DNA of 43,860 nt from a virus: the IMG/VR virus record IMGVR_UViG_3300023179_000189, positions 1 to 43,860 of that record; one strand, given 5' to 3'. Position 1 is the stretch's first letter. Every line of letters starts with the position of its first letter. Under the pieces are notes generated by a model. It was not told the DNA's origin. It made no database searches and worked only from the letters and a program-made list of their open reading frames with translations. The position numbers were made by a program, and so were the translations under genes. Shown here piece by piece: positions 31,695 to 39,290 of the stretch.

Positions 31695-31868
31695 TTACCC
31701 AAAAATGATAATTTCTCTTTCGGCCCATCCTTTCTCAATGGTAATCTTTGACATATCGGCCGCTCCCTCGTGATCAATTGTTTGGTCTAAAGTAACCTCC
31801 ATTTCCAAAGCCTCTGGTCTTTCTTTAGCTAATTGGTTTAGTTGCTCTATTAGTTCTTTTACTTTCAT
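31695..31868 (-). CDS. small hypothetical protein, 57 aa
   Basis: ATG 31868 to TAA 31695. Begins MKVKELIEQLNQLAKERPEA, the start pattern of many short phage proteins (MxVKELIExL), and then has alternating strands. Its ATG directly follows GGGGGAGTAG of the upstream gene, so translation is coupled. Function unknown. Confidence 0.65.
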   Translation of the reverse strand: MKVKELIEQLNQLAKERPEALEMEVTLDQTIDHEGAADMSKITIEKGWAEREIIIFG

Positions 31869-32153
31869 CTACTCCCCCACAAGTAATTTTTCAATTTTTG
31901 CAATTTTCCTTTCCAATAAAACATTTTTCATTAGTAGGTAACTGCTAAAATCTTTTAAACGGATTAAACCGCCCTCAATTCTTCTTATGCAGTTTTGAAG
32001 ATGCTGATCATCCATATCGTAAATGCGCTTTGTGCCAGACTTAGATTTCCAGAAAAACATTGAATTAAAATTAAATTCAAACTCTTCCTCGTCTTCCATA
32101 TAGTCTTCATACATTGCCGCGCCGTGTTCCATATCATCCGTTGTATCACTCAT
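31869..32153 (-). CDS. hypothetical phage protein, 94 aa
   Basis: A very acidic N-terminus (DMEHGAAMYEDYMEDEEEFE), then W-K-S-KSGTKRIYDMDDQHLQN. The DMD-x-x-HLxN pattern is common in small phage proteins that start with a request for tabulated items (D-M-x-x-x-H-L-x-N-x-I). The gene ends in LLVGE with the GGGGGAGTAG ribosome-binding site of the next gene. Start follows the mini-cistron 32154-32192. Confidence 0.65.
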   Translation of the reverse strand: MSDTTDDMEHGAAMYEDYMEDEEEFEFNFNSMFFWKSKSGTKRIYDMDDQHLQNCIRRIEGGLIRLKDFSSYLLMKNVLLERKIAKIEKLLVGE

Positions 32154-32192
32154 CTACTCCCCCTTAATTTGTTTTAATATTTGATCGCGCAT
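32154..32192 (-). CDS. 12-codon mini-cistron, copy 2
   Basis: Encodes MRDQILKQIKGE with TAG directly before the ATG of 31869-32153. It overlaps the C-terminal end of the nuclease gene 32164-32814 in another frame. Sequence and surroundings duplicate those of 31331-31369. Confidence 0.5.
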   Translation of the reverse strand: MRDQILKQIKGE

Positions 32193-32814
32193 TGTTATTG
32201 TTTTTTGATTCCCATTTGGTTAAAAACATTTCTTTAGCTTCTAAATCATTATCAAGGTAACTCATAAAATCAGCAATCTTGCTTTTGATCTGGTCTTCAA
32301 CTTCATCATGATTGTGATAGTCCTCCCTCCACCAATCCTTGCCGTCAGAGATAAGGTAGGAAAAGTTAGGCAAATCAGAACAATAAAGATAAATCAAGTG
32401 CTGGCTCGAATCTAGGAATTTACCTAGCTCATAGTTTCCTGTGAATTTAATATCGTAAATAGTATCTCGTTTAATGACATCGGTGCGTCCGTAAAGTAAA
32501 AACTCTTGGTTGCCAACCTTGATTTCTTTTTTGACTGACTGTTGCCAAAGTCCACCTTTTACGATTTCGCCAATTGATTTTACGCAGTCCCAATAACAAG
32601 GCTCTTTTACTTCAATTTTTAAAGCACCCTTGCAAAAATCATTTACAGAGTCCTCGAAGAAAATCTCTTTAGCCATAGCCTCGTTAGGCTCAAACCTCTC
32701 TCTACTCAAAGTTTTAAGGAAGTCAGCCCTACTATCTTCTGACGATTTGAATTCGTCTTGAATGTAGTAGGCGTAACTCGAAAGAAGGCTAGGGGTGATT
32801 AGATATTTAGTCAT
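32164..32814 (-). CDS. RecB-like PD-(D/E)xK nuclease
   Basis: 216 residues. The core LLYGRTDVIKRDTIYDIKFT carries the catalytic D112 and D121-I-K123, followed by the Q-x3-Y motif SSQHLIYLY (Q138, Y142), typical of RecB/Cas4-type exonucleases. It is separated from the Sak-type annealing protein by one small gene, the usual partnership of phage two-component recombination. The ATG overlaps the upstream stop by 8 bp. The last codons overlap mini-cistron 32154-32192. Confidence 0.8.
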   Translation of the reverse strand: MTKYLITPSLLSSYAYYIQDEFKSSEDSRADFLKTLSRERFEPNEAMAKEIFFEDSVNDFCKGALKIEVKEPCYWDCVKSIGEIVKGGLWQQSVKKEIKVGNQEFLLYGRTDVIKRDTIYDIKFTGNYELGKFLDSSQHLIYLYCSDLPNFSYLISDGKDWWREDYHNHDEVEDQIKSKIADFMSYLDNDLEAKEMFLTKWESKNNNNARSNIKTN

Positions 32815-33118
32815 TTAAATCCTGAATAAATTCTATGTTCATTTTCTTCATAAAGTCGTAAAACAACTTCAAAATAGATTCTTTTTCCTCACTAAATTCA
32901 CCAGAATCTAAAGCCTTTGCAATATGACCGATTTGTATTCTTTCTAATTTAAACGACCCAATCTCGCTTCCATCAGCGTCTAATTCTGAATAGGTTTTGC
33001 AAAATCCTTCATCAAAAAGTTCAGAAAGATTGCCTTTTAATTGCGCGGGCAAATCTTCATATTTGCAGAAAGTTCTAAGTTTTGTTGTTTTTATCAATTC
33101 CTCTAAAAGAAAACTCAT
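32807..33118 (-). CDS. hypothetical protein between nuclease and annealing protein, 103 aa
   Basis: Start at ATG 33118 because GGAGC precedes it at proper spacing; frames open upstream would overlap the annealing-protein gene. Acidic, helical C-terminus (EEKESILKLFYDFMKK). The position suggests a link to recombination. No domain recognised. Confidence 0.65.
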   Translation of the reverse strand: MSFLLEELIKTTKLRTFCKYEDLPAQLKGNLSELFDEGFCKTYSELDADGSEIGSFKLERIQIGHIAKALDSGEFSEEKESILKLFYDFMKKMNIEFIQDLND

Positions 33119-33137
33119 TTCTTGCTCCATTAATTTT

Positions 33138-33839
33138 TTAAGAAACACTCAATTTTGCCGCATCAATAGCTTCCAACAGCATCTCGTGCAAATTAGGATA
33201 ATTCTTTGCCAGCTTCGCAATTTTAGCTTTGTTAGCTTCTTCTAAGCCCTGCACCTCTGCCAAACTTCCGCAACCTTCAATATCTTTCTTTATTTTAGCA
33301 AAGAAATCTTGAGCAGCTTTGGCAAAAGTTTCAGTCATATCTGCGCCAGAAGCTAAATCACCATCTTTAGAAAGACCGAAAGCGTTTTTAGATTCTTTCT
33401 TGGGTTTTGCAACTTCTTCACCCTCGGGCAAATCTTCACCAGCGTAAATATAAAGTCCTAAACCATGGCGCGCGATTGCTTTAGTGATAGCTCTTTGGAT
33501 TGTTGTATTTACTGCGGTTGATGTAATCCTTTCAAGAGGCACTGCTTGATTCTTAAAATCCATTACTGGCAAATATTCTACCTCTTTAATATCAGCGTTA
33601 GGATTATCATTCATTGGTATAATGACAGCCACCTCTACCCAGCAAGTTTTGCCATCGGTATGGTAAAGCCAACCATTCTCATTCTTATAAACTACTTTTT
33701 CAGCTCTTGGATATTTCTTTTTCAACTCTCCCCAAGCCCAAGCCCAAGAAAGATAAGACAAGCCGTTCTTCTTCTCAATCTTATCGCTTACGTTAATCTC
33801 GTTTAATTCTTCAAAGTAATTCTTTGTTTTTTCTGTCAT
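33138..33839 (-). CDS. Sak-type single-strand annealing protein (DUF1071)
   Basis: 233 residues from ATG 33839, with AAAGGAG 6 nt upstream; an ATG at 33902 in frame is less likely. Diagnostic segments are NGLSYLSWAWAWGELKKKYP, YLPVMDFKNQAV, STAVNTTIQRAITKAIARHG and LGLYIYAGEDLPEGEE. DUF1071/Sak proteins are Rad52-like annealers that pair complementary strands during phage recombination. The C-terminal ~80 residues are a helical tail. Works with the nuclease at 32164. Confidence 0.88.
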   Translation of the reverse strand: MTEKTKNYFEELNEINVSDKIEKKNGLSYLSWAWAWGELKKKYPRAEKVVYKNENGWLYHTDGKTCWVEVAVIIPMNDNPNADIKEVEYLPVMDFKNQAVPLERITSTAVNTTIQRAITKAIARHGLGLYIYAGEDLPEGEEVAKPKKESKNAFGLSKDGDLASGADMTETFAKAAQDFFAKIKKDIEGCGSLAEVQGLEEANKAKIAKLAKNYPNLHEMLLEAIDAAKLSVS

Positions 33840-33898
33840 ATTTTCTCCTTTAGTTATTTTGACTTGCCCAATAGCAATAATATTCTTCCCAGTTAAAT

Positions 33899-34081
33899 TC
33901 ATCCATGTACCACCTCAGCCTTGAATCTCGGTCTTTCTGATTCAACCCAACGAAATTCACTATTATCATCTTTTACCTGCATAATAGCGTTTCTCTTGGC
34001 TTCCAAATCATTCTCAGCCTCAACTTCTAATATCTCGAAGTATTCTTCAATCTTAATGACGCAGACTTTAAATTTCGGCAT
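33899..34081 (-). CDS. small hypothetical protein, 60 aa
   Basis: 60 residues: strand-helix layout with LEVEAENDLEAKRNAIMQVK, a form common in short phage proteins. An excellent AGGAGG stands 5 nt before the ATG, inside the end of the preceding gene (14-bp overlap). Ends in TGA. Confidence 0.7.
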   Translation of the reverse strand: MPKFKVCVIKIEEYFEILEVEAENDLEAKRNAIMQVKDDNSEFRWVESERPRFKAEVVHG

Positions 34082-34256
34082 CTTCCTCCTGAGTTTCAGT
34101 TAATTCTAAATATTCTTTGCACAAATCTTTAATTTTTTCTGCAAATTTTTTTTCACGATCAGATAGGTCTTCTAATCCGCTTTCTTCTAAAGCATCAACG
34201 CAATCACTTAAATCGCCGTAAGTGTTCTCGAAACGGCAATAGCTCATATTTGACAT
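34068..34256 (-). CDS. conserved MSYCRFENT phage protein, 62 aa
   Basis: The start MSNMSYCRFENTYGDLSDCV belongs to a small protein family met in many unrelated phages; its function is not known. Start at ATG 34256, overlapping the upstream TAA (TAATG) behind the ribosome-binding site GGGGGAA. Confidence 0.75.
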   Translation of the reverse strand: MSNMSYCRFENTYGDLSDCVDALEESGLEDLSDREKKFAEKIKDLCKEYLELTETQEEDAEI

Positions 34257-34480
34257 TATTCCCCCTTCAATTGTCTTAAAGTGCAATCAGCACCACCGAA
34301 ACTATCCACTAGTTCCTCAACTTTTTGGCTTTCTTCAACCAACTCAATCTTTTTTTGTAAAATCTCAATGGCTTCATTTGCAAGCTCAATAAAGTCTTCT
34401 GCCGATAAATCGCCTTTTGAATTATCGACCATGCTTTGAATGTCTTGTAAATAATCTTTTTTATCCGGAGTTAATTTCAT
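34256..34480 (-). CDS. hypothetical helical protein, 74 aa
   Basis: Start at ATG 34480, about 24 nt downstream of the predicted transcription start of promoter 34504-34539; a TTG at 34507 is possible. Helical and acidic (ELANEAIEILQKKIELVEES). The last codons read QLKGE-TAA and contain the ribosome-binding site of the next gene, like the mini-cistrons. First gene of the recombination transcript. Confidence 0.65.
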   Translation of the reverse strand: MKLTPDKKDYLQDIQSMVDNSKGDLSAEDFIELANEAIEILQKKIELVEESQKVEELVDSFGGADCTLRQLKGE

Positions 34481-34503
34481 ATTTTTTAATTTAGTTGATA
34501 TTA

Positions 34504-34539
34504 CCAACGTATGTTAAGCGTTACTTTCTTAATATGCAA
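34504..34539 (-). promoter_or_regulatory. early promoter with AACGT operator, recombination operon
   Basis: On the minus strand TTGCAT (34539-34534) and TAACAT (34516-34511) are 17 nt apart. An imperfect inverted repeat, CAACGT-N7-GCGTTA on the plus strand (34505-34523), covers the -10, as in promoters 29050-29085 and 398-432. It would start the recombination gene series. Confidence 0.5.
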
Positions 34540-34558
34540 CCAATTATTTTAATATTTT

Positions 34559-34801
34559 TTAGATATCCTTTAGAGATAGGCCTAGCTTGCTTCCGATCTC
34601 TTTGCAGATCTTTATTTCGTCAGATAATTCATCGAAAATAATTTGATCGGATTTGGAAAAAATGTTTTTCAAAGAATTGATATTTTTGCGGAGTAGTTCT
34701 GCATTTTCCTTGTCAAGAAAATCTTTTGATAGTGTTTCATTTAGAAGCAATTGGTCGAAGTGGATAAGCCAATTAATCATTTCTAAGATTCTGGTTTTCA
34801 T
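34559..34801 (-). CDS. hypothetical protein, 80 aa
   Basis: An 80-residue helical protein (INWLIHFDQLLLNETLSKDF; NINSLKNIFSKSDQI). No family recognised. It lies 7 bp after the previous stop and ends about 20 bp before promoter 34504-34539, which suggests it is the last gene of an upstream transcription unit. Confidence 0.6.
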   Translation of the reverse strand: MKTRILEMINWLIHFDQLLLNETLSKDFLDKENAELLRKNINSLKNIFSKSDQIIFDELSDEIKICKEIGSKLGLSLKDI

Positions 34802-34808
34802 ATTTGCT

Positions 34809-35000
34809 TTATTTAGCGTTGTTTTCTAAAGCATTAAATGGAATTGGCTCAAATTTTCTGTAATTAGTCATATCGTAATTATTTTCTTTCATTAGGTCGT
34901 AATAGGCTGCTGGCAGGAATATTGGAGAATATTCTATTGGTTGGCTGCAAATTTTAATCGCATTTTGAAGCATTTTTTCTGTTAAAACATTTTTGCTCAT
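34809..35000 (-). CDS. hypothetical protein, 63 aa
   Basis: 63 residues without a recognised domain. It contains IKICSQPIEYSPIFLPAAYY and a polar C-terminus. Short 4-bp gap to the zinc-cluster gene upstream. Coding potential is supported by tight packing in the operon. Confidence 0.6.
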   Translation of the reverse strand: MSKNVLTEKMLQNAIKICSQPIEYSPIFLPAAYYDLMKENNYDMTNYRKFEPIPFNALENNAK

Positions 35001-35004
35001 AAAT

Positions 35005-35169
35005 TTATTTATTTGTTGACGTGTTTTCCGATTTTACTTGATGCTTTTTTTCATTCACGCACTGGAATTTATCAGGATAATATTTCGGATCACCGCTGTT
35101 AAATTTTAGGCTATATGATATTTTGTTGCCGCAGTTCTTGCATTTTTCAACAAATTTAGAATTAGGCAT
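35005..35169 (-). CDS. small zinc-cluster protein, 54 aa
   Basis: ATG 35169 to TAA 35005. C-x2-C near the start (EKCKNCGNK) plus C37 and H43 (FQCVNEKKH) could form one zinc site. Ribosome-binding site GGAG lies 6 nt before the ATG. Function unknown. Confidence 0.6.
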   Translation of the reverse strand: MPNSKFVEKCKNCGNKISYSLKFNSGDPKYYPDKFQCVNEKKHQVKSENTSTNK

Positions 35170-35172
35170 TCC

Positions 35173-35355
35173 TTACTCCTTATTCGATTTAATAATTTCC
35201 TCAATCTTCCTAAAATTCCCAGCTAGTATCAAAGCCTCATATTGATGCGCTGAATCAAAATATTTCAAGAAAATATCGGTGTTGTGCGTATAAAATTTAG
35301 CTTTACTTGCGTTTTCTTTTGATTGTGCAATTAGGATGTTTTTAATGTCGATCAT
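35173..35355 (-). CDS. hypothetical protein, 60 aa
   Basis: Start at ATG 35355. The frame is open upstream to 35472 but would overlap the methyltransferase by over 100 bp, so the shorter form is chosen. Helical; no family recognised. It lies 4 bp after the methyltransferase stop. Confidence 0.6.
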   Translation of the reverse strand: MIDIKNILIAQSKENASKAKFYTHNTDIFLKYFDSAHQYEALILAGNFRKIEEIIKSNKE

Positions 35356-35359
35356 AAAA

Positions 35360-36319
35360 TTAAAATAAAGTTTCTTGTCTAATATGTTCTTGATAACGCT
35401 GCTCTGCTTGCTTGAAATAATCTTCATCAAGTTCGCAGCCAATAAATTGCCTCTTTGTGTTATGACTCGCAATTCTGTCCGTTCCGCTTCCTACAAACGG
35501 ACTAAAAACCAAATCGCCTTCCTTTGTGGTGGTCATGATTAACTTTTCAATAACTGCTCCATCTTTCGTGGTGGGGTGGAAGCTAGATTTAAGCTTTGCA
35601 TCAATCACATCAGTTAGTCTAAATTGATTATTGAAAGGTCGCCGTAAATCTTCGTATTCTTTGCGTAAATCTTCGTATTTTTTGCGTAAATATTCGTATT
35701 TTTTGCGTAAATATTCGTTGTTCAGATATTCCCTAATGAATAAATATTTTTCTTCTGAAATAATACTATCTCCCTCAAACCATCTATTGACCATTGCAGA
35801 ATCCATTTTCAAAATATTAACCACAAATTTTCTAATTTCTGTAATAGTTCCAAAATGTCTCAGTAACTCGCTTTGTAAATACTCCGCAAAAGGATTGGGC
35901 ATAATCTTTTTAATCATCTCAAGCCCTGTCTTATTCTCTCCTTTGTCGTAGAATAGGATTCTTTCAGTAACTGGTGCAAAACTGTTAAAATTGTCAATTC
36001 CCATCATTCCCATTGCTTGGCTTTTTCTATAAACAATACTATTCAACAAATTAAACTTTTTGTCAAATTCGACCTGTAAATAAGCAATATTCTTTTCATC
36101 ACCAAAAACAAACAAAGAGCCATTGTCTGCCATAATCCTTTCAAACTCATCTCTTAAAAGGATGTGCCAATCAATCCACTCTTTCATTGTTTTAAAAGCC
36201 CAGTCAAACCCTCCGCAAATTTTGAAATAAGGGCCATCACAAATGATTAAATTGATTGATCCAGTTTCAATTCGCTTCATTGTCTCAAAGACATCTTCGT
36301 TGTAAAATTCGCTTCTCAT
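35360..36319 (-). CDS. DNA methyltransferase with heptad repeats
   Basis: 319 residues. Catalytic motif DGPY at 28-31 and SAM-binding FSPFVGSGTDR at 272-282 with FIGCELDEDYF give the beta-class order. Between them, residues 203-228 hold four copies of a seven-residue unit (EYLRKKY, EYLRKKY, EDLRKEY, EDLRRPF) encoded by 21-bp repeats. Such YEDLR-type repeats recur in phage methylases and probably lengthen a helical spacer near the target-recognition region. The ATG overlaps the YopX-like gene stop (ATGA-type overlap). Confidence 0.87.
   Translation of the reverse strand: MRSEFYNEDVFETMKRIETGSINLIICDGPYFKICGGFDWAFKTMKEWIDWHILLRDEFERIMADNGSLFVFGDEKNIAYLQVEFDKKFNLLNSIVYRKSQAMGMMGIDNFNSFAPVTERILFYDKGENKTGLEMIKKIMPNPFAEYLQSELLRHFGTITEIRKFVVNILKMDSAMVNRWFEGDSIISEEKYLFIREYLNNEYLRKKYEYLRKKYEDLRKEYEDLRRPFNNQFRLTDVIDAKLKSSFHPTTKDGAVIEKLIMTTTKEGDLVFSPFVGSGTDRIASHNTKRQFIGCELDEDYFKQAEQRYQEHIRQETLF
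35643..35720 (-). repeat. 21-bp tandem repeats in the methyltransferase gene
   Basis: Three full 21-bp units (35643-35663, 35664-35684, 35685-35705) and a 15-bp partial unit differ at only a few positions. They keep the reading frame and add one heptad each. Confidence 0.9.
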
Positions 36320-36690
36320 TTCATCCCCTCAAATTTATTTCCAATTACTTCGCAACAAGCTTCAATAAAGCCAGAAGTTTGCATGTCTGCAATAGCGTTC
36401 CAGCCAGTCCAAAAATCTTTTTGAAATTCATCGTTAAAAACATTTATTGCTAAACCACCTTTAACCCTTCTTACCTCGTATCTGTGAAAACCGTTTTGGT
36501 TAGTTTTTGCTTCTAAATAATCTCCTTCAAAAATTTCTTTGCCGCCTCTGTCTTGCAAGCCCGTTGATTGCATAAGCTCTTTATCTGCGCCAAATAGGCC
36601 AGTAAAGCCTTTTTGAATATCTTTGAAACTGACTTCCGCAGTCATTATCTTCCACTCCTTGTCCCATGACCTAAATTTTATTTCTCTCAT
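36316..36690 (-). CDS. YopX family protein
   Basis: 124 residues with the YopX signature: MREIKFRSWDKEWKIM at the start, then STGLQDRGGKEIFEGDYLEA. YopX proteins are small beta-rich phage proteins of unknown function, common in early operons. Ribosome-binding site GGAG lies 5 nt before the ATG. Last codons overlap the methyltransferase start by 4 bp. Confidence 0.85.
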   Translation of the reverse strand: MREIKFRSWDKEWKIMTAEVSFKDIQKGFTGLFGADKELMQSTGLQDRGGKEIFEGDYLEAKTNQNGFHRYEVRRVKGGLAINVFNDEFQKDFWTGWNAIADMQTSGFIEACCEVIGNKFEGMK

Positions 36691-36708
36691 AAATCTCCTT
36701 AAAAATTA

Positions 36709-36978
36709 TTAATTCATAATGTATTCTAAGAATCTCGTCACAAACTTATTTAGTTTTTTCTTCGCGCAATTCTTATTATCTGCAAACTGCAAAATAAGAT
36801 GCGGCTCAATATCAAAAACTTCCGAATATTTATAGACCAGTTCAAGAGTTGGCTTTTTGTTGCCTTTCTCAATCTCACACAAATAAGAACGAGATATTTC
36901 AAGTTTCGGTGCAAGTTCTTCTTGAGTCATTCGATTAAATTTCCTTAATGATTTTAAGATTATTCTAATATTTTTCAT
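36709..36978 (-). CDS. XRE-type helix-turn-helix regulator
   Basis: 89 residues with a Cro/cI-like domain: LRKFNRMTQEELAPKLEISR then SYLCEIEKGNKKPTLELVYK (about 11-50). The C-terminal 25 residues are basic. It is likely to be an early regulator. A consensus TTGACA lies about 60 bp upstream (37036-37041). No integrase is seen, so it need not be a lysogeny repressor. Confidence 0.85.
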   Translation of the reverse strand: MKNIRIILKSLRKFNRMTQEELAPKLEISRSYLCEIEKGNKKPTLELVYKYSEVFDIEPHLILQFADNKNCAKKKLNKFVTRFLEYIMN

Positions 36979-37012
36979 GTTCGTTGTTGGTTAATTTATT
37001 ATTGCCATTGGC

Positions 37013-37041
37013 GAATCTAATTAATAAAAAAATGTTGTCAA
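37013..37041 (-). promoter_or_regulatory. possible promoter of the XRE gene
   Basis: A consensus TTGACA (37041-37036, minus strand) within CTATTGACA, as at 29080 and 41768. With a 17-nt spacer the -10 would be AGATTC, a poor match, so activity may need help. No AACGT site is present. Confidence 0.35.
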
Positions 37042-37044
37042 TAG

Positions 37045-37305
37045 CTAATATTTTCGATAATGGTAAACCACATATTTCAAAATCCTCTTATCAATAAAGA
37101 TTTTTCCGCATGTATCGGGTTCTTTAACTTGAGCAATAAACTTTTCTGCTGCTGTCCTTGATCTAAAATATACCGCTTCTTTTATAATCCTATTTTCCCT
37201 TAACCATTCTTTGCTTTTTACCTGCTCTTGTTGAGTTTTAAAAACCGTAGATGTTTGAGGAATTCTTTTTCCAACAATCTTTTTGGTAATGAAGAAATTT
37301 TGCAT
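37045..37305 (-). CDS. hypothetical protein, 86 aa
   Basis: 86 basic residues with ITKKIVGKRIPQTSTVFKTQ and a C-terminal ILKYVVYHYRKY. No domain recognised. It starts 2 bp after the helicase stop, so it is probably co-translated with it. Confidence 0.65.
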   Translation of the reverse strand: MQNFFITKKIVGKRIPQTSTVFKTQQEQVKSKEWLRENRIIKEAVYFRSRTAAEKFIAQVKEPDTCGKIFIDKRILKYVVYHYRKY

Positions 37306-37307
37306 GA

Positions 37308-38612
37308 TTAAAAATTATTATTATCAATCTCTGAAAACCTTTGAAACTCTCCTTCAAAGTGTAATTTAGCATCGCCGCATTTCCCGTCACGAACCTTAGC
37401 AACCATGCAATAAGCCACACCCTTAAGTCTTTGCATCTCAGCTTCCCACTGCCTTAATTTGACAACATCATCCGGCTTTTGTCTTTCAAGATAATATTCT
37501 GGCCTAAAAGTAAACATTACCACGCTTGCATCTTGCTCAATTGAACCAGATTCACGCAAATCTGAAAGCATAGGGCGTTTATCATCTCTTGATTCGACGG
37601 CTCTTGATAGTTGCGACAAGGCAATAATTGTGATGTTAAACTCCATCGCCAAATCTTTCAAAGTATTAGTGATTTCCGTTACATCATCAACACGCTGCCC
37701 TTTGGTTTTGTGCTTAATCAATTGAAGATAATCAATTATCACTACTTTCCCCTTTGTTTTATTCACAAATCTTTTAATCTGGTAACGAAGTTTTGGTAAA
37801 GTTAATCCGCCATTATCTTCGATTGTGATCGGTAAAGTATCAGCAAGAGTTATAGCATCTTGAAAAGCTTCAAATTCGTGCTGCGTAGTAAGATTATTAT
37901 TTTTCAGTTTTGTTAAATGGATTGACGAAAGGCAAGCTATCATTCTTTTTGAAATTTGGTCTGCTTTCATTTCAAGAGAAATAAACAAGATAGGGTTTCC
38001 CTCTTTCGCTAATCTTAAAGCCACATTTGCTACTAAGGCACTTTTGCCCATAGCAGGACGACCAGCAATTATCACCAAATCACCAAGATCAAATCCATTT
38101 ATGATTTTATCGATTGCTTTGTAACCCGAAGAAATTGAAACAACTTTGTCTTTTGCGAATGCTTCCCGCGCGGCTTTACCAAGAGAAACTGGCTGATTTT
38201 GGCTTTTTATCGAAACAGCTTCCAATCTTTCAATTATTAATTCTTTGATTTCTTGGCTGTTTTTAGAAGCGTCTGATAACATTTCCTTAGTAGAAAGTGT
38301 AATCTCCTCTAATTCTCTTTTATGTCTCAATTCTCGAAGAATTTGTAGGTATTCTGATGCGCTTATTAATCCACTTCTACTTCCTAGCAATTCCATAGCA
38401 GATTCTTTTAAACCTGAACTTTCAAAGAATGGTCTGAGACTGATTAAATTTGCAGATGCTGCATTATCAATGCACGACTTTATGTGTTTGAAGATCTTTT
38501 TATGACTTATTTCTAGAAAATCTTCTTCTTCAATTCCAAGTCGTATTACATGGTCATTATCGTGAATGATGTAATCAAGTAATCCTTGCTCTGCTTCTAA
38601 GTTAAAGTGCAT
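37308..38612 (-). CDS. dnaB: replicative DNA helicase, DnaB family
   Basis: 434 residues from ATG 38612, which overlaps the upstream stop (TAATG); an ATG at 38627 would add five. The N-terminal DnaB domain starts at NLEAEQGLLDYI. The helicase core has Walker A GRPAMGKSA (about 184-192), Walker B VVIIDYLQLI (290-299) and the DnaB motif LSQLSRAVESRDDKRPML followed by SDLRESGS. It unwinds the phage replication fork. The gene upstream probably supplies the loader or initiator. Confidence 0.93.
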   Translation of the reverse strand: MHFNLEAEQGLLDYIIHDNDHVIRLGIEEEDFLEISHKKIFKHIKSCIDNAASANLISLRPFFESSGLKESAMELLGSRSGLISASEYLQILRELRHKRELEEITLSTKEMLSDASKNSQEIKELIIERLEAVSIKSQNQPVSLGKAAREAFAKDKVVSISSGYKAIDKIINGFDLGDLVIIAGRPAMGKSALVANVALRLAKEGNPILFISLEMKADQISKRMIACLSSIHLTKLKNNNLTTQHEFEAFQDAITLADTLPITIEDNGGLTLPKLRYQIKRFVNKTKGKVVIIDYLQLIKHKTKGQRVDDVTEITNTLKDLAMEFNITIIALSQLSRAVESRDDKRPMLSDLRESGSIEQDASVVMFTFRPEYYLERQKPDDVVKLRQWEAEMQRLKGVAYCMVAKVRDGKCGDAKLHFEGEFQRFSEIDNNNF

Positions 38613-39253
38613 TAGTATTTGCTCCATTGGGTTGAGTTAAAACTAGAATCAGTTGATTTAGCTTGAGTGTAATCATCCTTCCAGCATTCGTTGTGCAACC
38701 AAGTAGATGGATGTTTCCAATATTGAGAATCAGATCCCCTTGCCTTAATGTATTTCTCAAGACCAGTAATGATGTTTTCAAAAGTGTCTTTCTTGAGAGC
38801 TGCTTTGAATTTCTTTTCAGCATCAGGTCTGCTTTTCTTTTTGTCGTAAAGATTCCAAAAAGATTCGAATTGAGATTTTAATTCTGATTTACATTCTTCA
38901 TTAGCATTACTAATTTTACTTTCACTTCCACTATCAATACCACTATCGGCTTTTTTGGGTTCTTTTGGGTTTGATTGGGTTTCCAAATAACCCATTGGGT
39001 TTTTAGGTCTTCCACCCTTAGAGCCATTAAGCTTGTTACGCTCTACAATGTTCTGATATTTTTCAGAATCTCTTAAAAATTGATTTAAAAATGGCTCAAA
39101 AACAATAGAAATAAAATCATCTTCTTCTGGCAATAACCCATCTTCTTGGAAAAGAGCGATTGCCTTAAAAAGCTTTCCAGCTTGTTCGTCTTTTAGTTTT
39201 TTTAGCACGGACAAACTATCCACATGGATTATAAAACTTCTCTTAGTTGCCAT
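38612..39253 (-). CDS. replication initiation/helicase-loader-type protein
   Basis: 213 residues. The N-terminal half (FIIHVDSLSVLKKLKDEQAG, RDSEKYQNIVERNKLNGSKG then GRPK) matches the DUF6291-like domain found in phage replication proteins. A Ser/Lys linker follows, then ESFWNLYDKKKSRPDAEKKF, WKHPSTWLHNECWKDD, the C-terminal pattern of phage initiator/loader proteins. Directly before the helicase with a one-base overlap. Confidence 0.75.
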   Translation of the reverse strand: MATKRSFIIHVDSLSVLKKLKDEQAGKLFKAIALFQEDGLLPEEDDFISIVFEPFLNQFLRDSEKYQNIVERNKLNGSKGGRPKNPMGYLETQSNPKEPKKADSGIDSGSESKISNANEECKSELKSQFESFWNLYDKKKSRPDAEKKFKAALKKDTFENIITGLEKYIKARGSDSQYWKHPSTWLHNECWKDDYTQAKSTDSSFNSTQWSKY

Positions 39254-39290
39254 TTTTACCTCTTTTGCTGTGGATTTTCTCTGACATGAT

